Counted from the first letter of the stretch, positions 45,685 to 58,489 are shown. The stretch is DNA of 64,000 nucleotides from Chinchilla lanigera (GCF_000276665.1 NW_004955472.1:3545653-3609652); one strand, 5' to 3'. Notes: generated from the letters alone by a model not told the origin. Program-made: numbers and translations.

Positions 45685-45779
45685 TTTTTTTTTTTGTTTT
45701 TTTTCCGGTACCGGGAATCGAACTCACGACCTAGCGCTTGCCAGGCAGGCGCTGTGCCGCTGAGCTAAATCCCCAGCCC
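45685..45779 (-). mobile_element. ID-like tRNA SINE
   Basis: Reverse SINE: T-rich tail, GGTACCGGGAATCGAACTC, 'CGCTTGCCAGGCAGGCGC', 'GAGCTAAATCCCCAGCCC'. Target-site duplication CTCACTTTTCTCTTCT (45669-45684) and CTCACTTTTCCCTTCT (45780-45795), 15/16 identical. Confidence 0.96.
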
Positions 45780-46019
45780 CTCACTTTTCCCTTCTTCTGT
45801 CAGGTGGAGAACATTCTGTCTGGGATATGCTACCTAAGGGGGCCCTTCCCAGCTACTTCAATTTACTGCTATACTGTATTCAGGCTCTGCAATTCTTGGA
45901 AGGTATTGTTTTGCATAGAAAGTTGTTAGGTAAATCTTTCTAAATTATTATGTGACATCACCTTCTAATTTCTATGTTTATTACTCATTGAAAACATAAT
46001 TTATTGTATTTATTATTAG

Positions 46020-46420
46020 ATTCCAACATATCACACCATTATTTTTGCATTTGTAATCATTATAATGAATACTGTGTAAACATTTAAAAATATATATCTT
46101 TGTGTGGAGCTCTGACTCTATTTTAAGAATAAGGTCTTATATGTGAGGTTATCAGTTTGAAATGGGATTGAGTATTAGTGGTCTTAATACATTTCACAAA
46201 ATTATTTTTCCAAATGGTTTCACCAATATTCACTTTCACTAGAAACCTCGTTCACACATTTTGAACACTAATATCTAAGCTTCTTCAATTTCATACATGA
46301 ATGCTAATATTCCTGTTGAAAATCTTTCCTTAATTTCAAATAAAATTAAATGTTTATTATTATGATTCTTTGTTAATGTCTCACTCGTTTTATATTTGAC
46401 AATGTTGGCAAATTTTTTCT
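46020..46420 (-). mobile_element. possible L1ME fragment
   Basis: 'AAATGGTTTCACCAATATTCACTTTCACTAG' and the blocks around it resemble reverse L1ME ('accaatttacactcccaccag'-type). It is strongly diverged. Confidence 0.4.
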
Positions 46421-48950
46421 TTTAATATTATCCCTTTCATTGTACTGATGCTTTAGAATCGTGTCTCATGTAGTGGTCAGTAGGGTATATGCTTTTTGTT
46501 TTAGTTTTTTGTAATTTCATTTTTTCCATTTATTTAGCTGATTAATATTGGTTTATATATAGAATAAGATAATAATTTAACTCAGTTAACCTCTGAACAT
46601 TAAGAAAACCGCGGCTCTATTTGCTCGTCTCTTCGTTTTCTAGAGTCCTGCGTACAAAGTGTGCTCTTCTCGCTTGACTCGGAGAATTACCTTCTCCGAA
46701 TTTACGCTGGCATCAAACTTTTCATAATGCGTATTTATCATGGTTACTTTGGCAGTACTGGCTGGCTCTTCAGAATGCTAGCAAAGGATGACATAGCATA
46801 AAAATAGAAAAGTGAAACTTATGAGGGACTTTGTAACAGCTCTCCCCATCCTGGCTCATCACGGTTTCCTACACACACATAAACCTAGGGACGCCGAAGT
46901 GCTAGGGAACGTCGTTTGTCTTTTGTCCTCTGAATAAATGATTTTCTTTTCTACTTGTATTTGCTCTTCTCTGCTTCAGATTAACTCTCTAATTTTGTTA
47001 TGCAATTGTTAGTTTCCTTGTAACTCAGTTTTATTTTTTCTTTATACTATTTTATTTGATGCTATATTTTCAAATAGCCTAATACAACTGTGTCGTTATT
47101 GCTTAAAGGTTATCCCTTGTTGTTTTAGATGAAATCATTTCAGTGTATTTGTTTTCTCTAACTCTAGGATTATGTGCTTGTTAGCTTTCATTGTTTATCT
47201 GTTATCTCTATCTAGCTATCTAATTTATCATTAATCAATCAATATTCCTACCTACTTACAGTTCTCATCCCCAAATAAGGAGAGAGTCAGACATACCCAA
47301 TTTTTGTCAATAGATAATATCCATTATATCAGGTTCTCTGTTTTTGTTATAGTATTTCAGTTTTGTTATAATTTCCTTTCTAACCAGTAGTTGGACAATA
47401 AAATGACGAATACATCTTTCTGCCTTCTCATGGGAGTGCACTTGATATAGCATTCATGAATAGACTGTGTCTGGAAGGTTTCCGCTGCCTACATTCTGTT
47501 TCTGCGTTACAACGAGCATTTGAGAAATTTGATAGCACAGTTACCTCATGAATTGCTGCTAGGAGTTTTTAAATATATCCTTTCCCAAAGTACTTTATTT
47601 GTTGGGACTTTATCTTCCAGAAGGTACTATGCCGCCACATACTACTGCCTCTCACTTTCATTCAATTTTTTCTTCTTTGGAGGTTGAAATTTCTACTTCA
47701 ATACAGTTCTTGGCTTCCTGTGATAGTGAATTTGAAGAGGCCGACTCAGAACATATCATCTAGTAGAATTTTTACTAGAGATTTCCAGTGTATTAATATT
47801 TGCCATATAATGCTCAATGCTAATTTATGGAAATGTCCAGTTTATGACTTGCTATGTATAAAATGTATATGCATAGAAAGAGATAGTGGTTGTGCTGTTT
47901 CTTTAAAATAATGATTCTTTTACTGTGCTCCATCTTCAGTTAAGAACCATGAAAAATATTCATGTCAGCTAATAGTTAATATTTTTAAAAAGTTTCTGCA
48001 TTCATTTAAATTACTTACAAATGTATAATGCACTATAAAATAGGGATAGTATTCCAACTTCTACATAGTGTGAAATCAACAAATAGTTTTGTGAAATACA
48101 TTTATTAAAATAATTTTGCAATTTTAATTCAAAATATAGAAACATAATGAGTGATCTGAAGACTTTACCAAATACTATTTACAAAATTAAATATTTTTAT
48201 TTCTTGGTTATGTAATGCAAGATAGAAGAGGAGCACTTAATGCTGTGTCAGAAAAGGCTCTGCTTCTTCTCATTATAGTGATTTTCCTTCCATGAAATTG
48301 AAAGTTTAGAATGTACTCACTTACTCATATTTTCATCCATGAGAATGATCTTATTTTCATAACAGATTTGATTAATTTCATATTCTCAACAAGATACAAC
48401 TTTAAGTACAGTTTTGAAGAGCAGTTCAAAAGGTTTTCCCTTGTCTTTTGTTTACTACTTTCTCAGTGAAATCACCACACACACTATCCTAAATGTTCTA
48501 TTGCTAAGATATATTGAAACAATGCTAACTTGGTCTAAGTAAAAAGGATTATTAGAGGCAGGAAGACTCAAAGCCATCAAAGTCAATCCCCTCACTGGTC
48601 TTGAACCCCAGAATTGTTAAGCAGCTTCCCAAACCTACACAACTTTGGGACACATATTGAGGGACCCAACCAGATCTCCCGACCTTGGAGTCTACTGATA
48701 ATTTTGCTGGCCCCATGAAGCAATGTGGTGTTAGGTACCCTAATGATACTCAATGACATCTATTAACGGAGCTGATACTTAATTGTACAGCACTCATTCA
48801 AGACATACCCATTTATTCTGCTTTGGGTTTGGGTGATATCTTCACCTACTTATTTCTCTCTTGAATTTCCTTTTCTAATGCCATTTGTGTCTAAAAACCA
48901 TGAACTGGTTATACACACAAAGCCCCAGAAAAGACCTGGTAAAATTACGT
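46421..48950. other. unassigned AT-rich DNA
   Basis: A small CpG cluster at 46605-46705 ('AAACCGCGGCTC', 'TCTCGCTTGACTCGGAG') stands out. Otherwise I see no gene or nameable repeat in this 2.5 kb. Confidence 0.4.
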
Positions 48951-48954
48951 TAAA

Positions 48955-49169
48955 GTAGGGTGAGTTGAGCACCCCTAATCTGGAAATGTGAAAAGCTCTC
49001 AAATCCAAAACTTTCCATAGGTGGAAAATTCCACACTTGACCTCATTGGGAAACGGTTATCACTTTGTTCAGAATTCTATATGGAGGGGCTGGGGATTTA
49101 GCTCAGCAGCAAAACGCCTGCCTGGCAAGCGCAAGGTCGTGAGTTCGGTCCCTGGTACCGGAGAAAAAC

Positions 49170-49205
<36 letters not shown>

Positions 49206-49455
49206 ATTCTATATGGAAAAAAGGCTCTAATTTCTCTTCATCTGTGACACACAAACTTTGTTTCATGCATAGAATTGTTTAAAATATTGAGTAAAATTAC
49301 CATCTGGTTATGTGAATAAAGTTTTGTGTTCACACCTGTGTCCCCATCCTTAGGACAGTTTATTATGCACACACAGATTGTCTTAAATGTATGTGGAACT
49401 GCAAAATCTGAAACATTTCTCATTTTAAGCATTTTGGATAAAGAATAGTCAATCT
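48955..49455 (-). mobile_element. Tigger/pogo-like non-autonomous DNA transposon interrupted by a SINE
   Basis: The left end 'GTTGAGCACCCCTAATCTGGAAATG' and the right end 'CATTTTGGATAAAGAATAGTC' fit the inverted termini of a family whose ends read like 'GTTGAGCATCCCTAATCCGAAAAT'. The internal 'AAACTTTGTTTCATGCATAG', 'AATATTGAGTAAAATTACCATCTGG' and 'GTGAATAAAGTTTTGTGTT' also fit that family's interior in reverse. No transposase sequence is present. The family name is from memory; the strand is relative to that remembered consensus. Confidence 0.6.
49086..49202 (+). mobile_element. young ID-like tRNA SINE nested in the DNA transposon
   Basis: Complete head, 'CGCCTGCCTGGCAAGCGC', GGTACCGGAGAAAAACC and a pure A tail of about 30. 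A perfect 15-bp target-site duplication AGAATTCTATATGGA (49071-49085 and 49203-49217). Confidence 0.97.
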
Positions 49456-49459
49456 TATA

Positions 49460-52395
49460 AGTTAATAAAATGATGGTACAGCTAGGGTGAGTGAAATTCA
49501 CTTAACCTCACAGTATTTAGCAATAATATTGTTAGTCTCATGTCACTTAATACTTATTGGCATCTGTACTCATTTGTGACCTAGGAAAACACCTACCTAT
49601 TCTTTGCCTTATGTTATCAATGTCTAATTAACTTTGCAGTGTATGTCCTTTCTATGTCCTTGGACAACTTTGTATGTCCTTGGGTCATCAGCCTTAAAAT
49701 AGCTTGAACCATCAACAGTAAGGGTATTTTATTGACCTCAATTCATCTCTCCAGAAAAGAATGCCACGAATTGTATGAGCAACCTCTTCTGTGATGGAAA
49801 CTATCACAAGCCTGAGCATACCTGGTCTTTAAGTAGAGAGTAAGAGGCACGCTCTGTAAAACATGTGCAAAGGGCTCAGCTACGGGCACCAGAAGTGTAT
49901 GAAGAGTGAAACTTCCCGATAACAGGGCTACTGTCTGTGCCTAATGCAGCAACAATGCCCTGTGATCCAAAGCGGACCAGAAATAAAAAGAAATTGCTAT
50001 GCGGAAAATTGTTTCATCCAAGTTAATTTTGAGGGCCCATCAAACAACCTTCTTAAAGAAAGCACAATGGAGTGAAGGAGGATAGGGACCCAGAAGCTAC
50101 CTTTTATGTGAATATACTGCGGTAAAGCAAGCTTAGATATAGACTCTCTCAACCGATTATAATCACCCCAGTAAAGCCACCAGCTAAAGAAAACTACACT
50201 CTTGAGATGATCAGAGTTTCTTTACTTACCATGCAGGCTTAGGAGCAGAGCTAGCCCTTCAATAACAGCATGATGTGAAAATTAGTAAAACAGAATTCCT
50301 CACTGGACACATTCTATAGTGAACCAAAATTACCAGAGACAAAGTTGATTTCCCTTATGTTGTTAGCAATATCACTTCAAACTTATTTAGCTGCTGCTGC
50401 TGATCCAGTGACTGTCAAGTACAAAAATTACATGTTTGTCTCATGCTGGTTTATAGAAGAATCATGAGGTTAATATCAAGATCCTGGAACATAACAGGTT
50501 TCTTATACAAAGCACAAAACAATAAAAATAATGTGAGGCAGTGCCACTGCTTGTCCTCCATTCTGATGCCTGTCCAGTAGCTTGACCCTGAGGGTGTCTT
50601 CAGGCAACATTTAGCCACTGGTTATTCTGAAATATCTCAGAATATTCAGAAAATAATTACTTGAAATTGGTCTTATTTACATAGGGTAAGCACATTCCAT
50701 TCCACGATAGAATGGAAATCATGCTATGAAACAGTCTTTCAAGGGGTAGCTTGAGATGGGAAGGCCGTCCTTTGTTAGAGGGAAAATCTCTCACTCTAAA
50801 TTCATTGGATGAGTTTTATTAACTTTTTCTTGATGAAAAGTTGCACATATTTACTTTGTATCTTGAAATAAGCCATCCTTCTATTTTCTGCCGCCGACCC
50901 AAACAAGATTATTTTTTTGGTCAGAAGTCATATTTGAGGATGAAAGCATTTACAATTCATTTGACTACTCAGGCACACTGAACCCTTCTTACTAGCATTA
51001 GTTTTAAATAAGAAATGCAGAATTAATTCCAAGCTTGAATGGTTTCATGTGTATATATATCTTTTCTTCTCAGCTTTATGGGTTTATTAATATTGGGGCA
51101 GTAATTTTTACTCCTTTGGCTTCCTCTGACGTTGCTCATCCATGTATTTAGGTAGAGGCTGTCATAATTAAGAGAAGTTTTGGATTATGTGTTAGGAGTT
51201 CAGAGTCATGCTTTGTAATTCTGCTACTTTCTCCTACCTAATGGTTCTCTGTTACTGTTAGTACACTGTCTAGTAGAGCTTTCATAGAAAAAATAAGTGT
51301 TACACACACACACATAGAGAGAGAGACAGAGAATTTATTTCATGTATTTCTTCTGAGGCATTTAATATTCTCTTTAGTTCTAATAATTTTCTAGATACTA
51401 ATCAGTTAACCTGCAAATAAGTGTTAATATTTAATTTTCTTCCAAGTTTATGACTTTTTATTTCTTTGTCATATTTTCTAGGCCAGTATTGTCAGAACAA
51501 TATTTACTAATGACTTTGGTTTTGCCTATTACTGTGCCTGTTTATGTTTTAATTTTGTTTTCTTGAACTTGGTTGAAATACTTTACATATTTCTTCATTA
51601 ATTATGCTCCCCCTAAATTTATGATGGTTAACTTTTACTACATTAAGGAGACACCCTTCTATTTCTATTGTATAAAAAATGGGAGTTATAGTTTATAAGA
51701 TTATTTTGGCATTGACTTAGATAACATAATTTTATTTTTGACCTATGTTAAATGAAATCATTTTCTTGGTCATTGTGTATTTTTTATTATATAAATATAT
51801 ATATTTATTATTATTTTTTATTATATCTGCTTGTTTTGGAGTGATTCAAGAGATGAAATCACCCCATTATTTTTGTTTTTCTTGTTGTGATTTTTCCTTG
51901 CAGGCTTTAATATACATTTTAAGGTATATGTAAGTTTAATAGATGTGCTGAGATCCTTAAGAACAAGGAGAGACTGCTTGTATTTGCACACATGAAGGAC
52001 AACTGGCTGAACAATTATTCCTTGTCAAAAATTTTTGGATGGTTCTCTGTGTTTTAAAGGATAGAAATTCGGAATTCTTTTTGTAAATTACAGAACTTTT
52101 CTCTTAATGAATATTGCAAGGCAGCTCAGTTCTCAGGCCGCACTGCTGGTTGCATAAGCAGATTTACAATGAGCTTCAAGAGCAAAATCAGAGGCAACAG
52201 CTCTGGAAATAGTGCAGGTTTTCCAGGAATGAAGCTGGTGGAAAACTGGGTTGAGGAGATCCCAGTTGCTAAAAACATTAGCATGAAAAAGCAAGCAAGT
52301 GTTTTGCATCAAGACAGTAGAAAAAAATGATCTGAGAACATTTAGGAAATGACCAGACCACACCATCACAGGCTCCAGTGTATAAACTTCCAGAC
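49460..52395. other. unassigned AT-rich DNA
   Basis: No gene recognised. It contains a short (CA)n(GA)n tract at 51302-51331 and an AT-rich run around 51780-51830. 52120-52380 has higher complexity, but its 78-codon minus frame shows no domain. Confidence 0.4.
51302..51331. repeat. (CA)n(GA)n microsatellite
   Basis: CA units followed by ATAGAGAGAGAGACAGAGA. Confidence 0.9.
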
Positions 52396-52399
52396 TAAA

Positions 52400-53164
52400 C
52401 TACTTTTGAAGTCTTTGATTTTAATAAAAAGACCAGGACACCCTATTCATTACAGCTCACCCCAGGAAATGCTTCTGAAGTTTAGCCATTGAGGCACTCA
52501 GCAGCCTTTGAGACCATGGTCCAAGGGGGCCCGGTTACTGCTTTAGCTGATGTCAGATTTTGGCACCATACATGTGGTGTTATTTTTTTAGGTAAGCAAA
52601 ATTCCAGTTCTTGGATCGTGGAATTTTCCACCGAGATTTCAAAAGAAGCCCCGGGAGATGAGGTCAGGTCATCTGTTGAAGAAAGCTATAGGCATTGAGG
52701 AAAACTTCAGGCAGTGAGAAAGCTGCAGGCAGTGAGTAAAGCCTGCCCAAGAGAAAGGTCACGTGGGCTACAATAAGCAGCAACGTACGGACAGGGTTAC
52801 CCAAACCCTTTGGTGTTCACATCTGGCCAGACATGCTCTGGGTGCTGGACATAGAACTACAGGATTTAATATTTGCCCTACTGTTTTTCAGTCATGCTTT
52901 GATTTGATTCCTTTCCCTCCCCTTACTCCTTTCTTTTAAACGAAAATGTTTACCTGTGCCATTGTATGTTGGAAGTAGTCAACTTTCTTTTTATTTTTAC
53001 AGGGGCTCATAGCTAAGAGTTTGCCTTGGGTCTCAGAGGAGACTTTGGACTTGGACTTCTCTGCACTATTGAAACTGTTAAGACCTTGACAACCCTTAGA
53101 GATGGACTGAATACATTTTACACAGTGACATGGACATGAGTCTTTTTGAGGGCCAGGACCAGAA
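52400..53164 (+). mobile_element. MaLR internal region (3' portion)
   Basis: It directly precedes an LTR in the same orientation. It contains 'CAGGGGCTCATAGCTAAGAG', 'TTGGGTCTCAGAGGAGACTTTGGACTTGGACTT' and 'GGACATGAGTCTTTTTGAGGGCCAGGACCAGAATG', phrases I know from rodent MST/MaLR internal 3' ends. These ERVL-derived elements carry no functional gene. A 69-codon frame at 52489-52698 is not a recognisable retroviral domain. Confidence 0.7.
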
Positions 53165-53540
53165 TGTTATGGTTTAGATCTATAATTTCTCCCCAGAGGT
53201 CTCATGTGTTTGCAGGTGGGGGCTTTTGGAACATGACTGGATCATACAAATGCTGTACTCATCAGTGAAGCTTTCCATTGATGAATTCATACCTAAATTT
53301 GTTTTGAGAAGGAAGTCCATGAGAAAAGGAAGTATGTCCTTGAGGTGTGCCTTCGGAGAATGCATTTGCTTCCCTGCCCTTCCCTTTGGTCTCTGCTCCC
53401 TGATTCCTGTGAGCTGCCATGCCTCTCTGCCACCTGGTTTCCACCCTGGAGCCAGGCGGCCATGGACTGAATCTCTCCAAATCTTGAGTCAAATTCAGCC
53501 TCTCTTCCTTTAAATTGTGGATGTGGAATATATTGTCCCA
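53165..53540 (+). mobile_element. MaLR (MST-type) LTR
   Basis: Starts TGTTATGGTTTAGATCTATAATTTCTCCCC. Then follow the 'GGGGGCTTTTGGAACATGACTGGATCATA' block, 'GAAGCTTTCCATTGATGAATTCA', and the 3' 'GCGGCCATGGACTGAATCTC...GAGTCAAATTCAGCCTCT' block of the MST-like LTR. It is adjacent to matching internal sequence, so this is the 3' LTR of a decayed element. Confidence 0.82.
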
Positions 53541-53895
53541 GCAATGGTAAAGTTGACAAATGCAGTATTGATGTTAAATGTTTGTTTAGATAAATATAAT
53601 TTATAAGGAAAGTAATTTTTATACTCAGAAAGAATGGCTATATCTTCTAAGAGTATAAAATAACTTGTCTTTCAATTGTACATCACATCTTAAAGCAGCA
53701 CAGCTATTAGCAAAACAATAAAGACTACCCTAATTTATTACACATTTTAAAATTTATTACTTAGTTTTCTTAATTAAATATATTTTCAAGTGATACATAA
53801 AAACAGAAATTAAACATATCAATAAAATGCCAACTGACTATTTGATACTGAATAATATTTAAATTAGTTGAAGCATTTATAGTTTTATATGTTGA
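53541..53895. other. unassigned AT-rich DNA
   Basis: No recognisable gene or repeat. Confidence 0.4.
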
Positions 53896-53899
53896 AAAA

Positions 53900-54065
53900 T
53901 TTTTCTACCTTTCTGAAATATACAGTACATTACTGTTATCTCTACTTACCCTACTGCCCAGGATAACCTCTTGCTGTTATTTAAACTGGAATTTATATTC
54001 ATTGATCAGCTTTTCCATATCTTTCCCTCTCTCTGGTCTCCTTAGCCTCTGGTAACCAATGTTTA
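53900..54065 (-). mobile_element. L1 3' UTR scrap, minus strand
   Basis: 'TACATTACTGTTATCTCTACTTACCCTACTG' and 'CTTAGCCTCTGGTAACCAATG' resemble the reverse L1M 3' UTR ('CCTCTGGTAACCACCATTC'-type). Confidence 0.5.
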
Positions 54066-55850
54066 CATTTTTAAAAGAGAAGAATAAAAATAACAAATTT
54101 GAAGCTCATTTTCATAATTTATTTTTGAATGATTCCCTCTGCATCAACAATGTGATACTCTGTCAATGGGCTCTGGCCAGCAGTGTGCAAAGAAACAAAC
54201 CCAAAGGGTTCTGCTCTTATGCAGAGTCAGGAAAAGAGCTCCCAAATTACATTCTTCCTCCAGCGCCTCCACAGCTCCTCCCACACCGCACCCCTTTTCT
54301 TACCCTTTTACAAGACTAATTATGCCTTTTCTAATTAAAAGTGGCTTCTTTGGAATCTAATTCTTACTTAATGTTTAAATATTAATGTGCAAAAAAAGAG
54401 TTAGGTTTCCAGTCTGCCAATCTCATAGTAAAATTTTAAAGCAGAATTCCCTCATGCAGAAGATGCTCAAGTGTCACGATTAGTTGTGAGTACTCCATAA
54501 TAAAATGCCAGTTATTATGGGCCCTCTACTCCTAACACCCTTCTTTTTGTAGGAGTTGCCATCTGTGGTGAGACCTAAAAAGTAAGTAAATGACAGCAGC
54601 AGCTTATTTAGCAAGAATTTATAGAAGAAATATTTTCATCTTTTTCCGCTGCTGAGTGACAGGACTGGTGCAGAGGAAGAAGCTCAAGGTTCACCAGACA
54701 CAGCATGAAGAAAGCAGCTCACCCCTGAGGAGAGATTCAGGAAGCGCATCGTTGGAATAAATTTTCAAGAAAATCAGTGCACTTTAAAGAAAAACTGGAA
54801 AAAAAAAATCTTGGCTTGGCTAAGTGTTTATTATATGGAAAATAACTATCAAGGAACATAATGGAGATAAAAAATCAAATTTTAGAAGTAAAGTATTGAC
54901 CCTTTACAAAAGAAGTCAGGTGAAATCGCCACCTCCCTTCTCTGGAAACATGAAGTTAACAGGCAACATTCACTCTATGCAATTAATGCGTTCTGTTACC
55001 TAATACTTACAGTCGTCCTCAGATTTCTGGCAAGCCAGCTGAGCTCCTCCTTACATAAGTACTTGGTGACAATATGGGATAAAAGAATTCTTCTACAAGA
55101 GATTTTTAAAAATGAATTATCTGCACACTGAAAAAGAAATCACTGCAGTAGACAAGGTAGAGTTAATATGAATGAATAACCTCTAAAGTATGTAATTTTA
55201 AGGCAGGGTGGATGTGAGGCAAGTAAAACAGAGGTATATGAACCTTGAAGGATTTCTGAACTGGGCAGTAAAGGTATCTATAGATGTGCGAGCGCCAGAG
55301 CCAAAGTGCTTTAATTCTCTGGCTCATATTGTCAAGGAATAGTGTTAACTCTTGCTCTGGGCCATCTCAGTGTCAGATTCTAGGACCACAGAAATTAATC
55401 AAATATAGTTTTAATGCCTTGTTCAGAGTGTGACATCTTCATCCACTTGCCAAAATCACAAGTAAAACATTTTTGATGTAAGCTGGTCAGTGATGATTTC
55501 TGCTTCTCAATATCTGAGACAGCAGGTAAATTCTCTAGGGTAGATATGCAAATGGAAGGTAACTCAACACTTGCTTCAAATTACCGCTAGAATAGAGGCC
55601 AAGTCCTATGTAGATATGGAGATGCGAGGTTCAACTTACTTGTGATTTGGGCTGGGGGTAGGTTGAGATTGTGCAAAGGTATGTAAAAGAAATTGTAGAT
55701 GGAGACTGTGACTGGTACATATGAGCTTAAACAAATTTTTGAAGCAGACAGGGCTTAAGTTTGGTATATCACACTTCTCTTTTTAAAGGACTTTCTTGAA
55801 CTACCTATACCTTTAATACACTCCTGCTCCTAAGAAAACATATTGTTTTT
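54066..55850. other. unassigned DNA
   Basis: Frames at 54059-54319 and 54166-54360 overlap in different frames and have no domain. No repeat was recognised. Confidence 0.4.
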
Positions 55851-55854
55851 CTAC

Positions 55855-56260
55855 TGTCTTAGTTATTTTTCTCTCATTGCTGAGACAAAATACCCAATGC
55901 CCAAAATTAAGGAAGGAAAGGTTTATTTAGCTCACAGTTTGTGGAGGTTATGGTCTTTAATAAGCTGACTCCAAGGCAGGGTGGCACATGGCAGAGGGGC
56001 AACACTTCAAGGTGGTAGAAGACAGCAAAAGCAACAACAGCAAAAGGGGAAGAGCAAACCTGTTTCCCTCACTTATTTTGTAAGCAGGCTACCACCCCCC
56101 AAAGCAGGTGTAGCACTCACACCATCTCCATGCCCTCCTCTTGCACAGGATGAGGATGTTTACAAAGTGAGGACCCTGGCTCCCTGTTGAGTCACCTAAT
56201 TAACTTTTAAACTTCTCAGGTTGGCACAATGTATCAATCATTACCGCTATTTAACAAAAA
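55855..56260 (-). mobile_element. MaLR (MST-type) LTR
   Basis: Reverse LTR: 'TGTCTTAGTTATTTTTCTCTCATTGCTGAGACAAAATACCC', 'AAAGGTTTATTTAGCTCACAGTTTGTGGAGGTTATGGTC', 'GCAGGGTGGCACATGGCAGAGG'. The 5' half (right side) is less well matched. Confidence 0.75.
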
Positions 56261-56507
56261 TAAATAAAACATTAGATAATGGCTTCAGCTACAGGCCTCT
56301 CCTGCAGTATAGGAAAGTCATGCTTCTAGAGCTTCCTCAAAAGATTCCCATGTTGAAAAAAACTGAGTGTTGAAAGTCAAAAGACTGCTCAGTAGCAATG
56401 GATGTATTTGACCAATTATTGAGACACCACCTACCTACTTCTATAGAACTTGTGACTGATGATCTAGAGCCAGGAATCATGTGTTATTCTCTCCTATCAA
56501 AAAGGTT
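56261..56507. other. unassigned spacer between two LTRs
   Basis: 247 bp with no recognisable MaLR internal sequence, so the two flanking LTRs are probably separate insertions. Confidence 0.5.
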
Positions 56508-56904
56508 GATGTCTTATCTACTTCTTTAATTGCTGAAGCAAAATATCCAAAATTAAAGGGGGGAAAGTTTATGCAGCTCACAGTTTGTGGAGGTTTCAGT
56601 CCATAACTGGCTGGCTCCAAGGAAGTGTGGCACAGGTTGGTGGTGGCAAAAGAGCTAAAGCAACCGAAGAGAGAAAGCAAGTCTCTTCCTGTCCCTTATA
56701 TTGTATCCAGCCTACCAAGATTAGGGTGGTGCCAGTCCAATCAGTGGTCTGATCCAGCAATCACCCACCCTTAATCCTGGCACCCTTAATCCCGGCATTG
56801 AACTGTGACTCAATCACAAACTAGATTCAGCTGCTTCCAAAAAGCCCGCCTCTTCCATGACAGCATGAAACTTGGGGAGGGGTGTCTAGATACAAACCAT
56901 AACA
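56508..56904 (-). mobile_element. full-length MaLR (MST-type) solo LTR
   Basis: On the minus strand it begins TGTTATGGTTTGTATCTAGA at 56904. It then runs through the 'GGCGGGCTTTTTGGAAGCAGCTGAATC' block, 'GTTATGGACTGAAACCTCCACAAACTGTGAGC', and ends '...AGATAAGACA' at 56508. Both ends are recognisable and no internal sequence is attached. Confidence 0.85.
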
Positions 56905-58485
56905 CTTGAATAACCCAGTTTTGATGCAAATCTGTGTCTGGTTATGTGTTTTTTTTTGTTGTACTAATGGAGACTTCCTGAAGAAGAGAAGAACCAACAG
57001 TGCTGTTACCTATTAAAATGATAGGTCTGCATATGTGATGCAAAAAGCAGAAAGGAGAAAATTTCTGGGTGATTTATGTTTAACCTTACTGGGACCCTGG
57101 CCTAGGACCATTGATCTCCTGCCAAGGAATATGAGGAAGGGATAAAACACAGACAAGTTATATATTTTAGCTACAAGTGCAACCAGGATAGTCAAAGCCC
57201 TGTGAAGAACTAAGACCATGAGGCCCGGTGTTGCTGGCCTTTTTTAGGCGTACAGCTTGATCAGAGGGTGAGCTGGTGGCTGCAGGAGGTGATGGGGGTG
57301 AACTGCAGAGGCAGACGAGGATCAAAGACTAAAGACAAAGTACTTTTGGAAAAGTGCACAGGAACGGATTGTGGTTAACTGGTAACCTGACTGTCTGTTA
57401 ACTGGACTACTGAGCTAGAAGGAATTTAGATGAGTCAAAGTCCTTAGGTGCCAAGTTACTTTGCTGTGAGGTGCCAGAATTTCACAGACTGTTTGTTCGT
57501 CTTAGCTCTGACTCTTAATTTAAGGATTAACCTATCCTTAAGCCAGACACAGGTCTCACCACAAGTCATGTAGACCTAGGATGGACTCTCAGTTTATTTT
57601 ATGTTAATTTATTAATATCAATTACTACCTCGTCTGCATCACATCAAGCTGGTCCTCAGAAAATCTGAAACTCCTTGAAAGAAATTTCAAGGAGAAAAAT
57701 AATCACAAAATTCAGGAGCTCCTGAGGTCATCATAATGTGAAAATTCACATAACTTTGGCGTCCTAGTTTTCTGAAGGATACAGCCAATATCACATGCCC
57801 CACAGAAGCCAGGAACCGGGTGCTTCTGCCTGGATATATCTGTGATGATGTAGAGATGTGGAGTGAACATATAATTGTGCTAGTCCAGCCAGAAGATTTT
57901 TGAAAGTAAAAATGAGTTCCATTTATAATGGCATTCTAGTGGCAGGAACAAATTCACACAGTCTCAGATGAACAGATAAGTATGATCTATTTAGTATTGC
58001 GCCCTGTTTGGTTTGAGTAGCTTGCTTTTTAAATATTTCTGGGACTGCTTGGTTTGAACAAAGACAGGCTATATTAACGCAAAGAACATTCCACTGGATG
58101 TGGCCTCCGTCACTACACAATAGGTCAGGCAGAATCAGGGGCCTTTCTGCTACAGTATGTTCTGATCTTGCTTGTAATGAAACAGGCCAGAGTAACTGTT
58201 CAGTAAAGAAAACAAGAAGCAGAAAAGGAGAAAGAGAAGAAGGAGAGCAGTCTAAGGAGTAATAGATATAATCCAGATATCAAGGATTTTTGGAATTAGT
58301 GAATTTTACTACAAAAATTCTGAAGTTCATTTGAGGAAAAAACTCATCTTCTAATGATCAAAACACCTAGCGTGGGAACCAGGAAACTTGGTATTGGCAA
58401 ATGACTTGCAGAGCCTGCTTTAGGGGTGGCACATTCTCCCTCAAGTGCTGAGGCGCCTGCTCTGAGGAGTTTAAGCACGGCCTCT
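56905..58485. other. unassigned DNA
   Basis: 57040-57640 has LTR-like or retroviral-leader-like composition (e.g. 'TAGGCGTACAGCTTGATCAGAGGGTGAGC') but I cannot assign a family. 58200-58260 is purine-rich (AAGAAGCAGAAAAGGAGAAAGAG). Confidence 0.35.
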
Positions 58486-58489
58486 GGAT

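Noticed and set aside
55855..56904. A single MaLR provirus with paired LTRs
   Set aside because: The 247-bp spacer has no internal-region similarity, so the two minus-strand LTRs are best read as separate insertions.
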